Notes under the pieces: generated by a model
What the model was told of the DNA's origin: nothing
Seen by the model: the letters and a program-made list of their open reading frames with translations, nothing else
Database searches by the model: none
Made by a program: the position numbers and the translations under genes
Assembly: GCF_000956505.1 (NCBI RefSeq)
Contig: NZ_JYIX01000038.1
Span: forward strand, 62,001 to 126,000
Direction: 5' to 3'
DNA length: 64,000 nucleotides
Origin: Microbacterium azadirachtae
GTDB lineage: Bacteria > Actinomycetota > Actinomycetes > Actinomycetales > Microbacteriaceae
Shown here: positions 43,206-51,546 of the stretch, piece by piece
Numbering within the stretch: position 1 is the first letter of the stretch
How the letters are laid out: the number at the start of each line of letters is the position of its first letter

Positions 43206-46166
43206 ATGACCTCCGCTGACGCCGACGACTGGCGCGTGCTGCTGCCGTCCACCCGGGCGAGCGGTGCTCCGCTGGCCCTCGGGGTCGAACTGCGCCGACG
43301 CGACCGCGCCGATGCGAGGCACTGGGCCTCGCGACCGCTGCGCACGGCCACCGCGCGGGATCTGGCCAAGGATCCGGGCGAGCTGTTCCTCGCCGTCCGC
43401 CCGCTGCGGCGCAACGACGCCGGATCCGCCTGGGTGCAGTCGGACGCCGACTGGGACGCCGTCCGTCGTCCCGGCACGCGCTACGACGCGGCGCACTCCC
43501 GCTGGTTCGCCGACCTGCTGAGCATCTCCCGCGACTCGCTGCTCTCCGGCACGGCGGGGGACTGGCTGCTGCTGGATCCGGTCGCATCCCCGCTGCTGTG
43601 GCCGCATCTGCAGTCGGCATCCGCGGCGGGGATCGTGCTGGTGGCGACGGAGCGCAGCACCCGCCTGCAGTGGTCGGAGGAGCTGCGGATCGTGGTCGAC
43701 ATCGCCGCGGACGGTGACGGCGGGCTCTTGCTCTCCGCCTCGGCGGACGCCGTGGGCGAATCGTTCCCCGCCACAGCGACGCAGGCGGTGGGATCCGGTG
43801 GCGCGTACGCGCATCGCGTCGTCGGCAAGAGGATCGATCTCGTGCTCGGACCGGTGCCGCTCACGGACGGCGTACGGGCGCTGCTGTCGGCGCCGGCCGG
43901 CCTGACGGTGGCTCCGGTGGACCGGAAGGCCTTCTTCCGGGACGGCTATCCGACGATCATGCGCGGGGCCGCGGTACGCGCGGGTCACGGCGTCACGCTG
44001 CCCGCGGCGCCGAAGCCCGTGCCCCTGCTCGTCATCGACTTCCGCCCTGACGACGTCGTGGCGTACCGGTTGCACTGGGACTACCCGGGGTACGCGCGCT
44101 TCCCGCTCGACGAGCGCGCCACCGAGTCCGGGATCCGCGACGGCGCGGCGGAAGGGCAGCTGCGTCCTTCCGTGCATACGGCCTGGACCGAGGTCACGGG
44201 ATTGCCGTTCATGCTCGCCGGCGCGCTGCGCGACGCCGACGCGGCCGAGTTCGTCTCGCACCTCGTGCCGACCCTCGAAGCGCGCGGCATCGCCACGGAG
44301 ACCACCGGCACGCCGCGTACGTACGCGGAGCTGACCGGCGACCCCGCGATCACCGTCAGCACGGTGGAGAGCACGGATCCGGACTGGTTCGAGCTCGGGA
44401 TCCTGGTGCGGATCGACGGCCGCACCATCCCGTTCGAGCCGCTGTTCCGCGCGCTCGCACTTCGTCAGGGCAAGCTCAAGCTCGTCGACAACACGTGGTT
44501 CTCGCTGCGCCACCCCGCCTTCGACCGGCTGAAGGAGCTCCTGGACGAGGCGGCGGAGCTCGCCGAGTGGGAGACCGGGCCGAGGATCGCGCGCACCCAC
44601 CTGACGCTCTGGGAGGACTTCGAGGACCTCGCCGACGAGACCGTGCCCGCGCAGGCCTGGCGGGCCGCCGTCGAGGGACTCCGAGCCGATCCGAGTGCGG
44701 ATCCGGTTCCGGTGCCGGCCGCCATCACCGCCAAGCTGCGCCCGTACCAGCGCGAGGGATTCACGCGGCTCGCCCGGCTGTGGCAGCACCGCCTCGGCGG
44801 CATCCTCGCCGACGACATGGGGCTCGGCAAGACCGTGCAGCTGCTCGCGCTCATCGCTCACGCACGGGAGAGCCGGAGCGGCGTCGCCGACGGCGGAACC
44901 GCACCGTGGCTGGTCGTGGCGCCGACCTCGGTGCTTCCCGTCTGGCAGCGCGAGGCCGAGCGGTTCGCGCCAGGGCTCCGCGTGGTCCTGGCCGGCCGCA
45001 CCCGCGACGCGCACGGGGTCGATCTCGCCTCCCATGTCGGCGATGCGGACCTCGTGATCACCTCGTACACCGTGCTGCGCCTGGACGCGGAGGAGTTCGC
45101 GCGCCGGCCATGGTCGGGAGTCGTGCTCGACGAGGCGCAGAACGTGAAGAACCCGGCGACCAAGCAGCACCAGGCCGTCGCGGCGCTCGACGCCCAGGCG
45201 GTCTATGCCGCGACCGGCACACCGCTGGAGAACGGTCTGGGGGAGCTGTGGGCGCTGCTGAGCCTCACATCGCCCGGCCTGTTCGCCTCGGCGCGGAGAT
45301 TCCGGGAGGACTTCATCCAGCCGATCGAGCAGGGCAAGGTGCCGGAGAACGCCGAAGGCGCACCTTTCCGTCGATCCCGCATCGACCTGCTGCGACGGCG
45401 GATCCGTCCGTTCCTCATCCGCCGCACCAAGGAGCTCGTCGCCCCCGATCTCCCGGAGCGGCAGGAGCAGGTGCTCCGTGTCGAGCTCGCTCCCGCGCAC
45501 CAGCACCGCTACGACACGGTGCTGCAGCGCGAACGGCAGAAGATCCTCGGCCTTCTGCCCGACCTCGACCGGCAGCGTTTCATCGTGTTCCGCTCGCTCA
45601 CGATGCTGCGCATGCTGAGCCTGGCACCGGGGCTGATCGAGCCAGACGACGCCGGTATCGCGTCCCGAAAGCTCGAGGAGCTCGTGGAGCGACTGATCGA
45701 GCTGCGCTCCGAGGGGCACAGGGCGCTGGTGTTCAGCCAGTTCACGTCGTTCCTGGGGCTCGCGGCCGAACGGCTCCGCCGGGCAGGGCTCCGGGTGTCC
45801 TACCTGGACGGATCGACCAGGGACCGGGACCGGGTCGTCCAGGAGTTCAGGGAGGGCGAGCAGGACGCGTTCCTCCTCAGCCTCAAGGCCGGCGGTACCG
45901 GCCTCACGCTCACCGAGGCGGACTACGTGTTCCTGCTGGACCCGTGGTGGAATCCGGCGGCCGAGGCGCAGGCCGCCGATCGCGCACACCGGATCGGGCA
46001 GCAGAACCGCGTCTTCGTCTACCGGATGATCTCCGAGGGCACGATCGAGGAGAAGGTGCTCGCCCTGCAGCAGCGCAAGGCGCGCCTGTTCTCGGCGGTG
46101 CTCGACGACGAGGATCTGTTCGCGCAGTCCCTGACCGCTGACGACATCCGCGAACTGCTCGGCTGA
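43206..46166 (+). CDS. SNF2-family DEAD/DEAH-box helicase-like ATPase
   Basis: A 986-residue Swi2/Snf2 ATPase. The first 500 residues are a bacterial SNF2-associated region with no motif I can name. The motor follows: ADDMGLGKT (about 536-544, Walker A), VVAPTSVLPVW (Ia), LDEAQNVKN (about 640-648, II), ATGTPLENGLGELW (III), VFSQFTSFL (IV), LKAGGTGLTLTEADYVFLLDPWWNPA (V) and QAADRAHRIGQ (VI). No SWIM zinc finger with CxC..CxH is visible at the N-terminus. Bacterial relatives occur both as housekeeping RapA-like proteins and in defence loci; no defence partner is adjacent here. GAGGATG precedes the ATG. Confidence 0.92.
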   Translation: MTSADADDWRVLLPSTRASGAPLALGVELRRRDRADARHWASRPLRTATARDLAKDPGELFLAVRPLRRNDAGSAWVQSDADWDAVRRPGTRYDAAHSRWFADLLSISRDSLLSGTAGDWLLLDPVASPLLWPHLQSASAAGIVLVATERSTRLQWSEELRIVVDIAADGDGGLLLSASADAVGESFPATATQAVGSGGAYAHRVVGKRIDLVLGPVPLTDGVRALLSAPAGLTVAPVDRKAFFRDGYPTIMRGAAVRAGHGVTLPAAPKPVPLLVIDFRPDDVVAYRLHWDYPGYARFPLDERATESGIRDGAAEGQLRPSVHTAWTEVTGLPFMLAGALRDADAAEFVSHLVPTLEARGIATETTGTPRTYAELTGDPAITVSTVESTDPDWFELGILVRIDGRTIPFEPLFRALALRQGKLKLVDNTWFSLRHPAFDRLKELLDEAAELAEWETGPRIARTHLTLWEDFEDLADETVPAQAWRAAVEGLRADPSADPVPVPAAITAKLRPYQREGFTRLARLWQHRLGGILADDMGLGKTVQLLALIAHARESRSGVADGGTAPWLVVAPTSVLPVWQREAERFAPGLRVVLAGRTRDAHGVDLASHVGDADLVITSYTVLRLDAEEFARRPWSGVVLDEAQNVKNPATKQHQAVAALDAQAVYAATGTPLENGLGELWALLSLTSPGLFASARRFREDFIQPIEQGKVPENAEGAPFRRSRIDLLRRRIRPFLIRRTKELVAPDLPERQEQVLRVELAPAHQHRYDTVLQRERQKILGLLPDLDRQRFIVFRSLTMLRMLSLAPGLIEPDDAGIASRKLEELVERLIELRSEGHRALVFSQFTSFLGLAAERLRRAGLRVSYLDGSTRDRDRVVQEFREGEQDAFLLSLKAGGTGLTLTEADYVFLLDPWWNPAAEAQAADRAHRIGQQNRVFVYRMISEGTIEEKVLALQQRKARLFSAVLDDEDLFAQSLTADDIRELLG

Positions 46167-46289
46167 GCCGCGGTCACCGGCGCGGTCGTGGCGGCCCTGG
46201 CGGCCGTCGGATTGGTTATGCACGGGCCGTCTCCAGGCCCGATCGCATGGGCCCCGGTAGGATCGACAGGTCCACACAGGAGGAGAAAC

Positions 46290-47870
46290 ATGCGGATCAC
46301 GGGACTCGGGCACGCCGGGATGTTCATCGAGACGGTCGGCGGAGACATCATCTGCGACCCCGTCCTCGGCCCGTCCTTCTACGGATCCTGGTTCCCGTTC
46401 CCCGACAACCGCGGCCTCGACTGGGAGCGGCTCGGGCGCGAGGCCGACTTCCTCTACGTGTCGCACCGGCACCGCGACCACTTCGACCCGCGGCTGCTCG
46501 AGCGCTACATCCGCAAGGACATCGAGGTGCTCCTTCCGGAGTACCCGACCGACGATCTGGAGAAGGATCTCCGCGCCCTCGGGTACGAGAACATCACCTA
46601 CGCGCCCGCGGGTGAGATCATCGAGCGCGGTGCGCTGAAGATCATGATCACGCCGCTGCGTGCTCCCAGCGACGGCCCGATCGGCGACTCCTCGCTCAGC
46701 GTCGACGACGGCTCCGGATCGGTGCTGAACCAGAACGACTCGCACCCGCTCGACCTGGAGCGGCTGCTCACGTTCGGCAAGCCGGACGCCTACTTCACGC
46801 AGGTCTCCGGCGCGATCTGGTGGCCCATGGTCTACGACCTGCCGCTGGATGCCAAGCAGAACTTCGCCCGCCTCAAGCGCGAGGCGCAGAACAAGCGCGC
46901 GATGTATTACATCGAGAAGGTCGACGCCCCGCACGTCTTCCCGATGGCGGGCCCGCCGATGTTCCTCCGCGATGAGCTGTTCGACTTCAACGGCATCGGC
47001 CGCAACGGCGAGTCGATCTTCACGGACCAGAAGCAGTTCCTGGCGCACATGAACGAGCTCGCTCCGCAGTACGACGGGCATCTGTTCGTGCCCGGCACCG
47101 TGGTGACCCTCGAGGACCGAGAGATCGCCTCGGTCGAGCAGACGCTCTACTCCGAGGACGAGCTGCGCCACATCTTCGACGAGAAGTGGGACTACCTCGA
47201 GGAGCAGCGGGCCACGCGCCAGCAGGAGATCCGCGACGAGGAGGCTCGTCGCTCGCCGATCCTTCCTCCCGAGGAGATGCTCGCGGCCATCAAGGAGTGG
47301 TGGGAGCCGCTGCTCAAGAAGTCCCGCACGATCCGGCTCGGTGTGGGTGGCAACGTCCGTTTCCGCATCGGCGAGCTCGATATGGTGGTCGACTTCCCGA
47401 AGGCCAAGGTGCGCGAGTACGCGGGGGAGGAGTGCATCTACTGGTACACGATCCCCGCCGACCTCGTCTCGACCAACATCGCCGACCATGAGATCGACTG
47501 GTCGAACTCGATCTTCCTGTCCATGCAGTTCTCCGTCGGCCGCAGCGGCAAGTTCAACGAGTTCCTCACCACGTTCCTCAAGTGCCTGTCCGTCGACCGG
47601 ATCGAGTACGTCGAGAACTGGTACCAGGAGCAGACCGATCAGACCGAGGACGCCGAGGTCGGCGACTGGATCGTGCAGCGCCGCTGCCCGCACCTGCGCG
47701 CCGACCTGACCCGCACCGGATCCGTCGACGAGGAGGGCGTGCTCACCTGCAGCATGCACGACTGGAAATGGGATCTGAAGACGGGCCGTTGCCTGTCCAC
47801 GAGCGGTCATCCGATCCGGGCCAAGCAGATCGATCCCGTCACCGACGACGCTCTGCGGCTCGGGGTCTGA
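46290..47870 (+). CDS. Metallo-beta-lactamase-fold / Rieske [2Fe-2S] fusion protein
   Basis: A 526-residue two-domain protein. The N-terminal MBL domain, UlaG-like, has the metal motif HRHRDH (H59, H61, D63, H64) after GHAGMFIE and CDPVLGP. The C-terminal 63 residues hold a Rieske cluster motif, C466-x-H468 and C487-x2-H490. The combination recalls CMP-N-acetylneuraminate hydroxylase-like proteins, though there the Rieske domain is N-terminal, so the order is reversed here. An oxygenase or hydroxylase role using the iron-sulfur cluster is possible; the substrate is unknown. AGGAGGAG precedes the ATG and TAGGAT (about 46257) is a -10 candidate. It stands alone. Confidence 0.82.
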   Translation: MRITGLGHAGMFIETVGGDIICDPVLGPSFYGSWFPFPDNRGLDWERLGREADFLYVSHRHRDHFDPRLLERYIRKDIEVLLPEYPTDDLEKDLRALGYENITYAPAGEIIERGALKIMITPLRAPSDGPIGDSSLSVDDGSGSVLNQNDSHPLDLERLLTFGKPDAYFTQVSGAIWWPMVYDLPLDAKQNFARLKREAQNKRAMYYIEKVDAPHVFPMAGPPMFLRDELFDFNGIGRNGESIFTDQKQFLAHMNELAPQYDGHLFVPGTVVTLEDREIASVEQTLYSEDELRHIFDEKWDYLEEQRATRQQEIRDEEARRSPILPPEEMLAAIKEWWEPLLKKSRTIRLGVGGNVRFRIGELDMVVDFPKAKVREYAGEECIYWYTIPADLVSTNIADHEIDWSNSIFLSMQFSVGRSGKFNEFLTTFLKCLSVDRIEYVENWYQEQTDQTEDAEVGDWIVQRRCPHLRADLTRTGSVDEEGVLTCSMHDWKWDLKTGRCLSTSGHPIRAKQIDPVTDDALRLGV

Positions 47871-47895
47871 GCCCCTACCGTCATCGCACGTCCGG

Positions 47896-47928
47896 AGCCG
47901 TCCTCCCCCTGGGGAGGGCGGCTTCTTT
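47896..47928 (+). terminator. Hairpin terminator after the MBL/Rieske gene
   Basis: GCCGTCCTCCCC and GGGGAGGGCGGC pair around CT with one mismatch, followed by TTCTTTC. It isolates the MBL/Rieske gene from the amidase operon. Confidence 0.75.
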
Positions 47929-47942
47929 CGCGTGCTGCGCAC

Positions 47943-48008
47943 CTGTCCACTCGGGGACCTTTTCTGTCCACTCAGGGACCATTTCGCGCGTCGCGCCGTC
48001 CCTAGCAT
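47943..48008 (+). promoter_or_regulatory. Tandem direct-repeat operator and -10 box of the amidase operon
   Basis: CTGTCCACTCGGGGACC (47943-47959) and CTGTCCACTCAGGGACC (47964-47980) are direct repeats with a 21-base period, two helical turns. The second copy ends where the -35 would lie for TAGCAT (48003-48008). This is the usual arrangement for an AraC-family activator next to RNA polymerase, and an AraC gene closes the operon at 53901-54842. Confidence 0.65.
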
Positions 48009-48054
48009 GGGGATCCGGCGGGCGACGAGGCCCGCCCGGACGGAGAGAAACCCG

Positions 48055-49470
48055 ATGGTCACCGCCTTCAGTTCCGCGACCGAGATCGCCCGCGAGATCA
48101 GGGTCGGCGCGGTCAGCCCGGTCGAGATCGCCGAGCTCTACCTCGACCGGATCGACCGGCTGAACCCTGCGATCAACGCGATCGTCTGGATCGACCCTGA
48201 CGCGACCCTGGCCGAGGCCAGGCAGGCCGAGAGGGCGGTACGTGCGGGCACGCCGCTGGGACTGCTGCACGGCATCCCTGTGCCCATCAAGGACCTCACG
48301 GCCGCGGCCGGACAGCCCTGCTTCTACGGGTCGCTCGGCACCAACACCGCGGTGCAGACGCAGGACGACCTCATCGTCGGGGCGCTCCGCCGTGCGGGAT
48401 GCGTGCTGCTCGGCCGCAGTCACGCCCCCGAAGCCGGCACGATGAGCGTGACCGAGACGTCGCGCTTCGGCGTGGCGCGGAACCCGTGGGACCTCAGCCG
48501 CTCACCGGCCGGATCCAGCGGCGGGGCAGGGGCGGCGCTGGCCGCGGGCCTCGCGCCGTTCACCCATGCCTCCGACGGCGGCGGCTCGATCAGGATGCCC
48601 GCGTCGAGCAACGGCCTCGTCGGGCTCAAGCCCTCGCGCGGGCGAGTGCCCTCGGCGGTCGCCGGATGGGAGCACGCGGCGACGGAGGGTGCGGAGGCAC
48701 GCACGGTCGCCGACGCCGCCACGATCCTCGACGCGATCAGCGGGCCGGATCCGTTCGTGATGTACAACGCCCCGCGTCCCGAGCGCCCCTTCGCCACGGA
48801 GGTCGGACGGCCGCAGGAGCCTCTGCGGATCGGCCTGCTCCTGGAGGCGCCCACCGGCCTTCCCGTCGACGACGAATGCGTGAGGGCGGCGACGGGCACC
48901 GCGGCCTTCCTGGAGGCGATGGGGCACGTCGTGACACCCGTGACGCCGAGGTTCTACAGCGAGCGCGCGGTGCTCGGATACGTCACCCACATCATGGACG
49001 CGTCCGTCGCCGCGATGCCTTACCTCTGGCCCGAGCTCGCGGAGCCCTATCTGCGCCACCGGATGGCCCGCGCAGGCCGTGCCAGCGCCGTCGACTACGT
49101 GCAGAGCGCGATGCTCATCCAGGCCGAGACCTACGACATCGTGTCGCAGTTCGGGCGGGATTTCGACGTGCTGCTCACGCCGACCATGGCGACCGTCCCG
49201 GTGCCGGCCGGCGAACTCGTCGCCGAGGCGAACGAGCATCCCGATCTGCCGCGCGTCAGGGAGGGGCGCATGGTGAGCTTCACGAGCTGGGTCAACCTCG
49301 CGGGCCTGCCCGCCATCTCGCTGCCGATGCACGTCGCGGCGGACGGCCTGCCGATCGGTGCGCAGCTGGTCGCAGGACCCTGGCGCGAAGACGTCCTGCT
49401 GCGGCTCGCCGCGGCACTCGAAGAGGCGGCGCCATGGGTGCATCGCCGTCCCGCCGGATTCGAGGTCTGA
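48055..49470 (+). CDS. Amidase-signature family hydrolase
   Basis: A 471-residue amidase that hydrolyses a carboxamide to acid and ammonia. The Ser-cisSer-Lys triad is complete and spaced as in fatty acid amide hydrolase: K79 in VPIKD, S154 in PAGSSGG and S178 in DGGGSIRMP. The start ATG 48055 follows GGAGAG. It heads a five-gene operon with a branched-chain/urea-type ABC transporter, so it probably acts in the cytoplasm on an imported amide. The substrate is unknown; GatA is excluded by the missing gatB/gatC neighbours. Confidence 0.9.
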   Translation: MVTAFSSATEIAREIRVGAVSPVEIAELYLDRIDRLNPAINAIVWIDPDATLAEARQAERAVRAGTPLGLLHGIPVPIKDLTAAAGQPCFYGSLGTNTAVQTQDDLIVGALRRAGCVLLGRSHAPEAGTMSVTETSRFGVARNPWDLSRSPAGSSGGAGAALAAGLAPFTHASDGGGSIRMPASSNGLVGLKPSRGRVPSAVAGWEHAATEGAEARTVADAATILDAISGPDPFVMYNAPRPERPFATEVGRPQEPLRIGLLLEAPTGLPVDDECVRAATGTAAFLEAMGHVVTPVTPRFYSERAVLGYVTHIMDASVAAMPYLWPELAEPYLRHRMARAGRASAVDYVQSAMLIQAETYDIVSQFGRDFDVLLTPTMATVPVPAGELVAEANEHPDLPRVREGRMVSFTSWVNLAGLPAISLPMHVAADGLPIGAQLVAGPWREDVLLRLAAALEEAAPWVHRRPAGFEV

Positions 49471-49474
49471 GCGG

Positions 49475-50353
49475 ATGATCGAACTCGTCCTCTCGCTCTT
49501 CAGCCAGCTGGGCCTGGTCGCGCTGCTGGCGCTCTCGCTCTCGCTCGTGTTCGGCGTCAGCCGGATCGTCAACCTCGCGGTCGGCGACTTCGCGACGATC
49601 GGAGCCTTCACGATGGTCGCGACTGCGGGGCTCCCGTTCTGGCTGGGGATCCTCATCGGCCTTGTCGTCTCGGTGCCGCTTCTCTACGTGATCGAACGCG
49701 GCCTGCTGAGCAGGCTCGTCGGGTCCCCGCTCGCCTCGCTGCTGGTGACCTGGGGCGTCGGGATGGTGCTCCGCCAGGTGTGCGAGCTCGTCTGGGGTGC
49801 GACGGCGCGGGCGGTCCGCGCCCCGGTCGACGGCGTCGTGACCGTCCTCGGGGTCCCGTACCCGTCCTTCCGCCTGCTCGCCGGTCTCGGCGGCGCCGTC
49901 GCGGTCGCGATCGTCCTCATCATCGCGTACCGGACGCGGGCAGGGCTCCGACTGCGCGCCGTGGCCGACAACTCCACGATGGCGGCGCTGCTGGGAACCC
50001 CGCCGGCGCGGACCAGGACGCTCACGTTCGTGGTGGCGGGGCTCCTCGCCGTCCTCGCGGGAGGTCTCTACAGCCCGCTGCTCGGCGTCAACCCCTCGAT
50101 GGGCTTCACGATCCTCATCCCCGCGTTCGTGGTCCTCCTGCTCGCCAGGCCCGGCTCGTTCTCCGGGGCCGTCATCGCCGCGTTCTTCGTCGTCGCACTG
50201 CAGGTCGTGCTGCGCCGTTTCTTCGCCGACACCGCTGCGGACGCCCTCTTCTACGTCGTCGTGCTCTTCGCCGTCGCCGTCCGTTCCACCTCGACAACCA
50301 GGAGGCTCCTGACATGGTCCACCCGATTCCTTCCCTGCGGCCGCGTCGCATGA
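49475..50353 (+). CDS. ABC transporter permease, LivH/UrtB type
   Basis: A 292-residue inner-membrane permease of the branched-chain amino acid/amide (HAAT) family, with about eight membrane segments, RIVNLAVGDF (LivH signature near the N-terminus) and RAVADNSTMAALLG, the cytoplasmic coupling loop. ATG 49475 lies four bases after the amidase stop. The 3' end overlaps the binding-protein gene by 40 bases and contains its ribosome binding site. It pairs with the permease half of the fusion protein at 51543. Confidence 0.9.
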   Translation: MIELVLSLFSQLGLVALLALSLSLVFGVSRIVNLAVGDFATIGAFTMVATAGLPFWLGILIGLVVSVPLLYVIERGLLSRLVGSPLASLLVTWGVGMVLRQVCELVWGATARAVRAPVDGVVTVLGVPYPSFRLLAGLGGAVAVAIVLIIAYRTRAGLRLRAVADNSTMAALLGTPPARTRTLTFVVAGLLAVLAGGLYSPLLGVNPSMGFTILIPAFVVLLLARPGSFSGAVIAAFFVVALQVVLRRFFADTAADALFYVVVLFAVAVRSTSTTRRLLTWSTRFLPCGRVA

Positions 50354-51546
50354 CCCGCCGCAACCGCCTCGCGCTCGGAGCGGTCCTCGCCGCGGGCGCC
50401 TTGCTCCTGACGAGTTGCGGGAGCAGCATCGGCGGGGCATCGACGCAGAGCGACGCCGCAGGCCCGCTGAAAGTCGGCGTGATCGTCCCTGCGACCGGCA
50501 ACATCTCGTCGGCCGGACTCGCTCTCAAGGCGGGCTTCGAGCTCGGCGTCGAGAAGATCAACGCCGAGGGCGGCGTGAACGGCAAGCCGATCGAGTACAC
50601 CGTCGAGGACGACTCCTCGGACCCTGCGACGTCGACCCAGCTCGCGAAGAAGTACGTGCAGACCGGCGATGTCTCCCTGCTGTTCGGCACCATCACAGGC
50701 GACACCGCCGCCGCGGTCGCCTCCGTCGCGAACTCCGCGAAGATCCCCTTCGCGACGTCGATCCTCGGCGATCCCGCGGTCTGCTCGCGCTACGCATGGG
50801 GCTTCGGAGAATCGACCCATCAGCTGCTCACGCCGATCGTCCCGGACCTGCTCGCGAAGTACGGCACGCGGGTCGCGATCGTCGGCTCCGACTACAACTT
50901 CCCGCGGGACTATGCGGCGAGCGCGGAGAAGATCGTGACAGCCGCGGGAGGGACCGTGGTCGCGCAGGAGTTCAGCCCTCTGGGCACGACCGACTTCGAG
51001 TCGACCATCGGGCGCCTCAAAGCCGCAGCTCCCGACCTCGTGCTGTCCATGGTCGTCGGCGCGGACGCGATCGTCTTCACCAAGCAGGCGCAGGCCTTCG
51101 GGCTCCTGACACCCACGCTGGGCTATGAAGGCGCCCCGCTCGACGCCGACTACTACCCGGCTGTCGCGGATCAGGTCACGGGCCGAGAGCACGCGGTGCG
51201 CTGGAGCGACGGCTTCGCCGATGACGAGAGCAAGGCCTTCGTGGCGGCGTACCGCAAGAAGACAGGGTCGCAGGCACCGATCCCGGAGGTCGCCGCGAAC
51301 GCCTACTTCGCGATCCGGTTCATCGCCGCGGCCGCGAACGACGCCAAGGCCACGGCGCCCGCCGAGCTCAATACCGCGATCGCCGGCTTCCGTTTCGACT
51401 CCCCGCTCGGCAAGGGGACGCACTTCGCGGGTCCCGCGAACATCCTGCAGGCCACCATGTCGACGGTGACCATCGGCGCCGGCGGCGCATATCCCGTCAC
51501 AAAGGACCACGGGATGGTCGCCGACACCGAGACGACCTGCGGATGA
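50314..51546 (+). CDS. ABC transporter substrate-binding lipoprotein, LivK/UrtA/AmiC type
   Basis: A 410-residue extracytoplasmic binding lipoprotein. The signal peptide has an Arg-rich n-region, the hydrophobic stretch LGAVLAAGALLLTS and a lipobox ending at C35. The mature part is a type I periplasmic-binding fold: LKVGVIVPATGNISSAG, INAEGGVNGKPIEY, VEDDSSDP and a LLFGTITGD stretch. Ligands of such proteins are branched amino acids, amides or urea; the neighbouring amidase favours an amide. ATG 50314 follows AGGAGG at eight bases and lies within the end of the permease gene. Confidence 0.9.
   Translation: MVHPIPSLRPRRMTRRNRLALGAVLAAGALLLTSCGSSIGGASTQSDAAGPLKVGVIVPATGNISSAGLALKAGFELGVEKINAEGGVNGKPIEYTVEDDSSDPATSTQLAKKYVQTGDVSLLFGTITGDTAAAVASVANSAKIPFATSILGDPAVCSRYAWGFGESTHQLLTPIVPDLLAKYGTRVAIVGSDYNFPRDYAASAEKIVTAAGGTVVAQEFSPLGTTDFESTIGRLKAAAPDLVLSMVVGADAIVFTKQAQAFGLLTPTLGYEGAPLDADYYPAVADQVTGREHAVRWSDGFADDESKAFVAAYRKKTGSQAPIPEVAANAYFAIRFIAAAANDAKATAPAELNTAIAGFRFDSPLGKGTHFAGPANILQATMSTVTIGAGGAYPVTKDHGMVADTETTCG

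Noticed and set aside
43206..46166. Phage-defence island built around the SNF2 ATPase
   Set aside because: No nuclease, methylase or other defence partner lies beside it; VapBC is 9 kb away with a metabolic operon between.
47943..47980. CRISPR or transposon end
   Set aside because: Only two direct copies separated by four bases, placed at a promoter; the operator explanation is simpler.
48055..49470. Glutamyl-tRNA(Gln) amidotransferase subunit GatA
   Set aside because: gatB and gatC are not adjacent, and the gene heads a transport operon with its own regulator.
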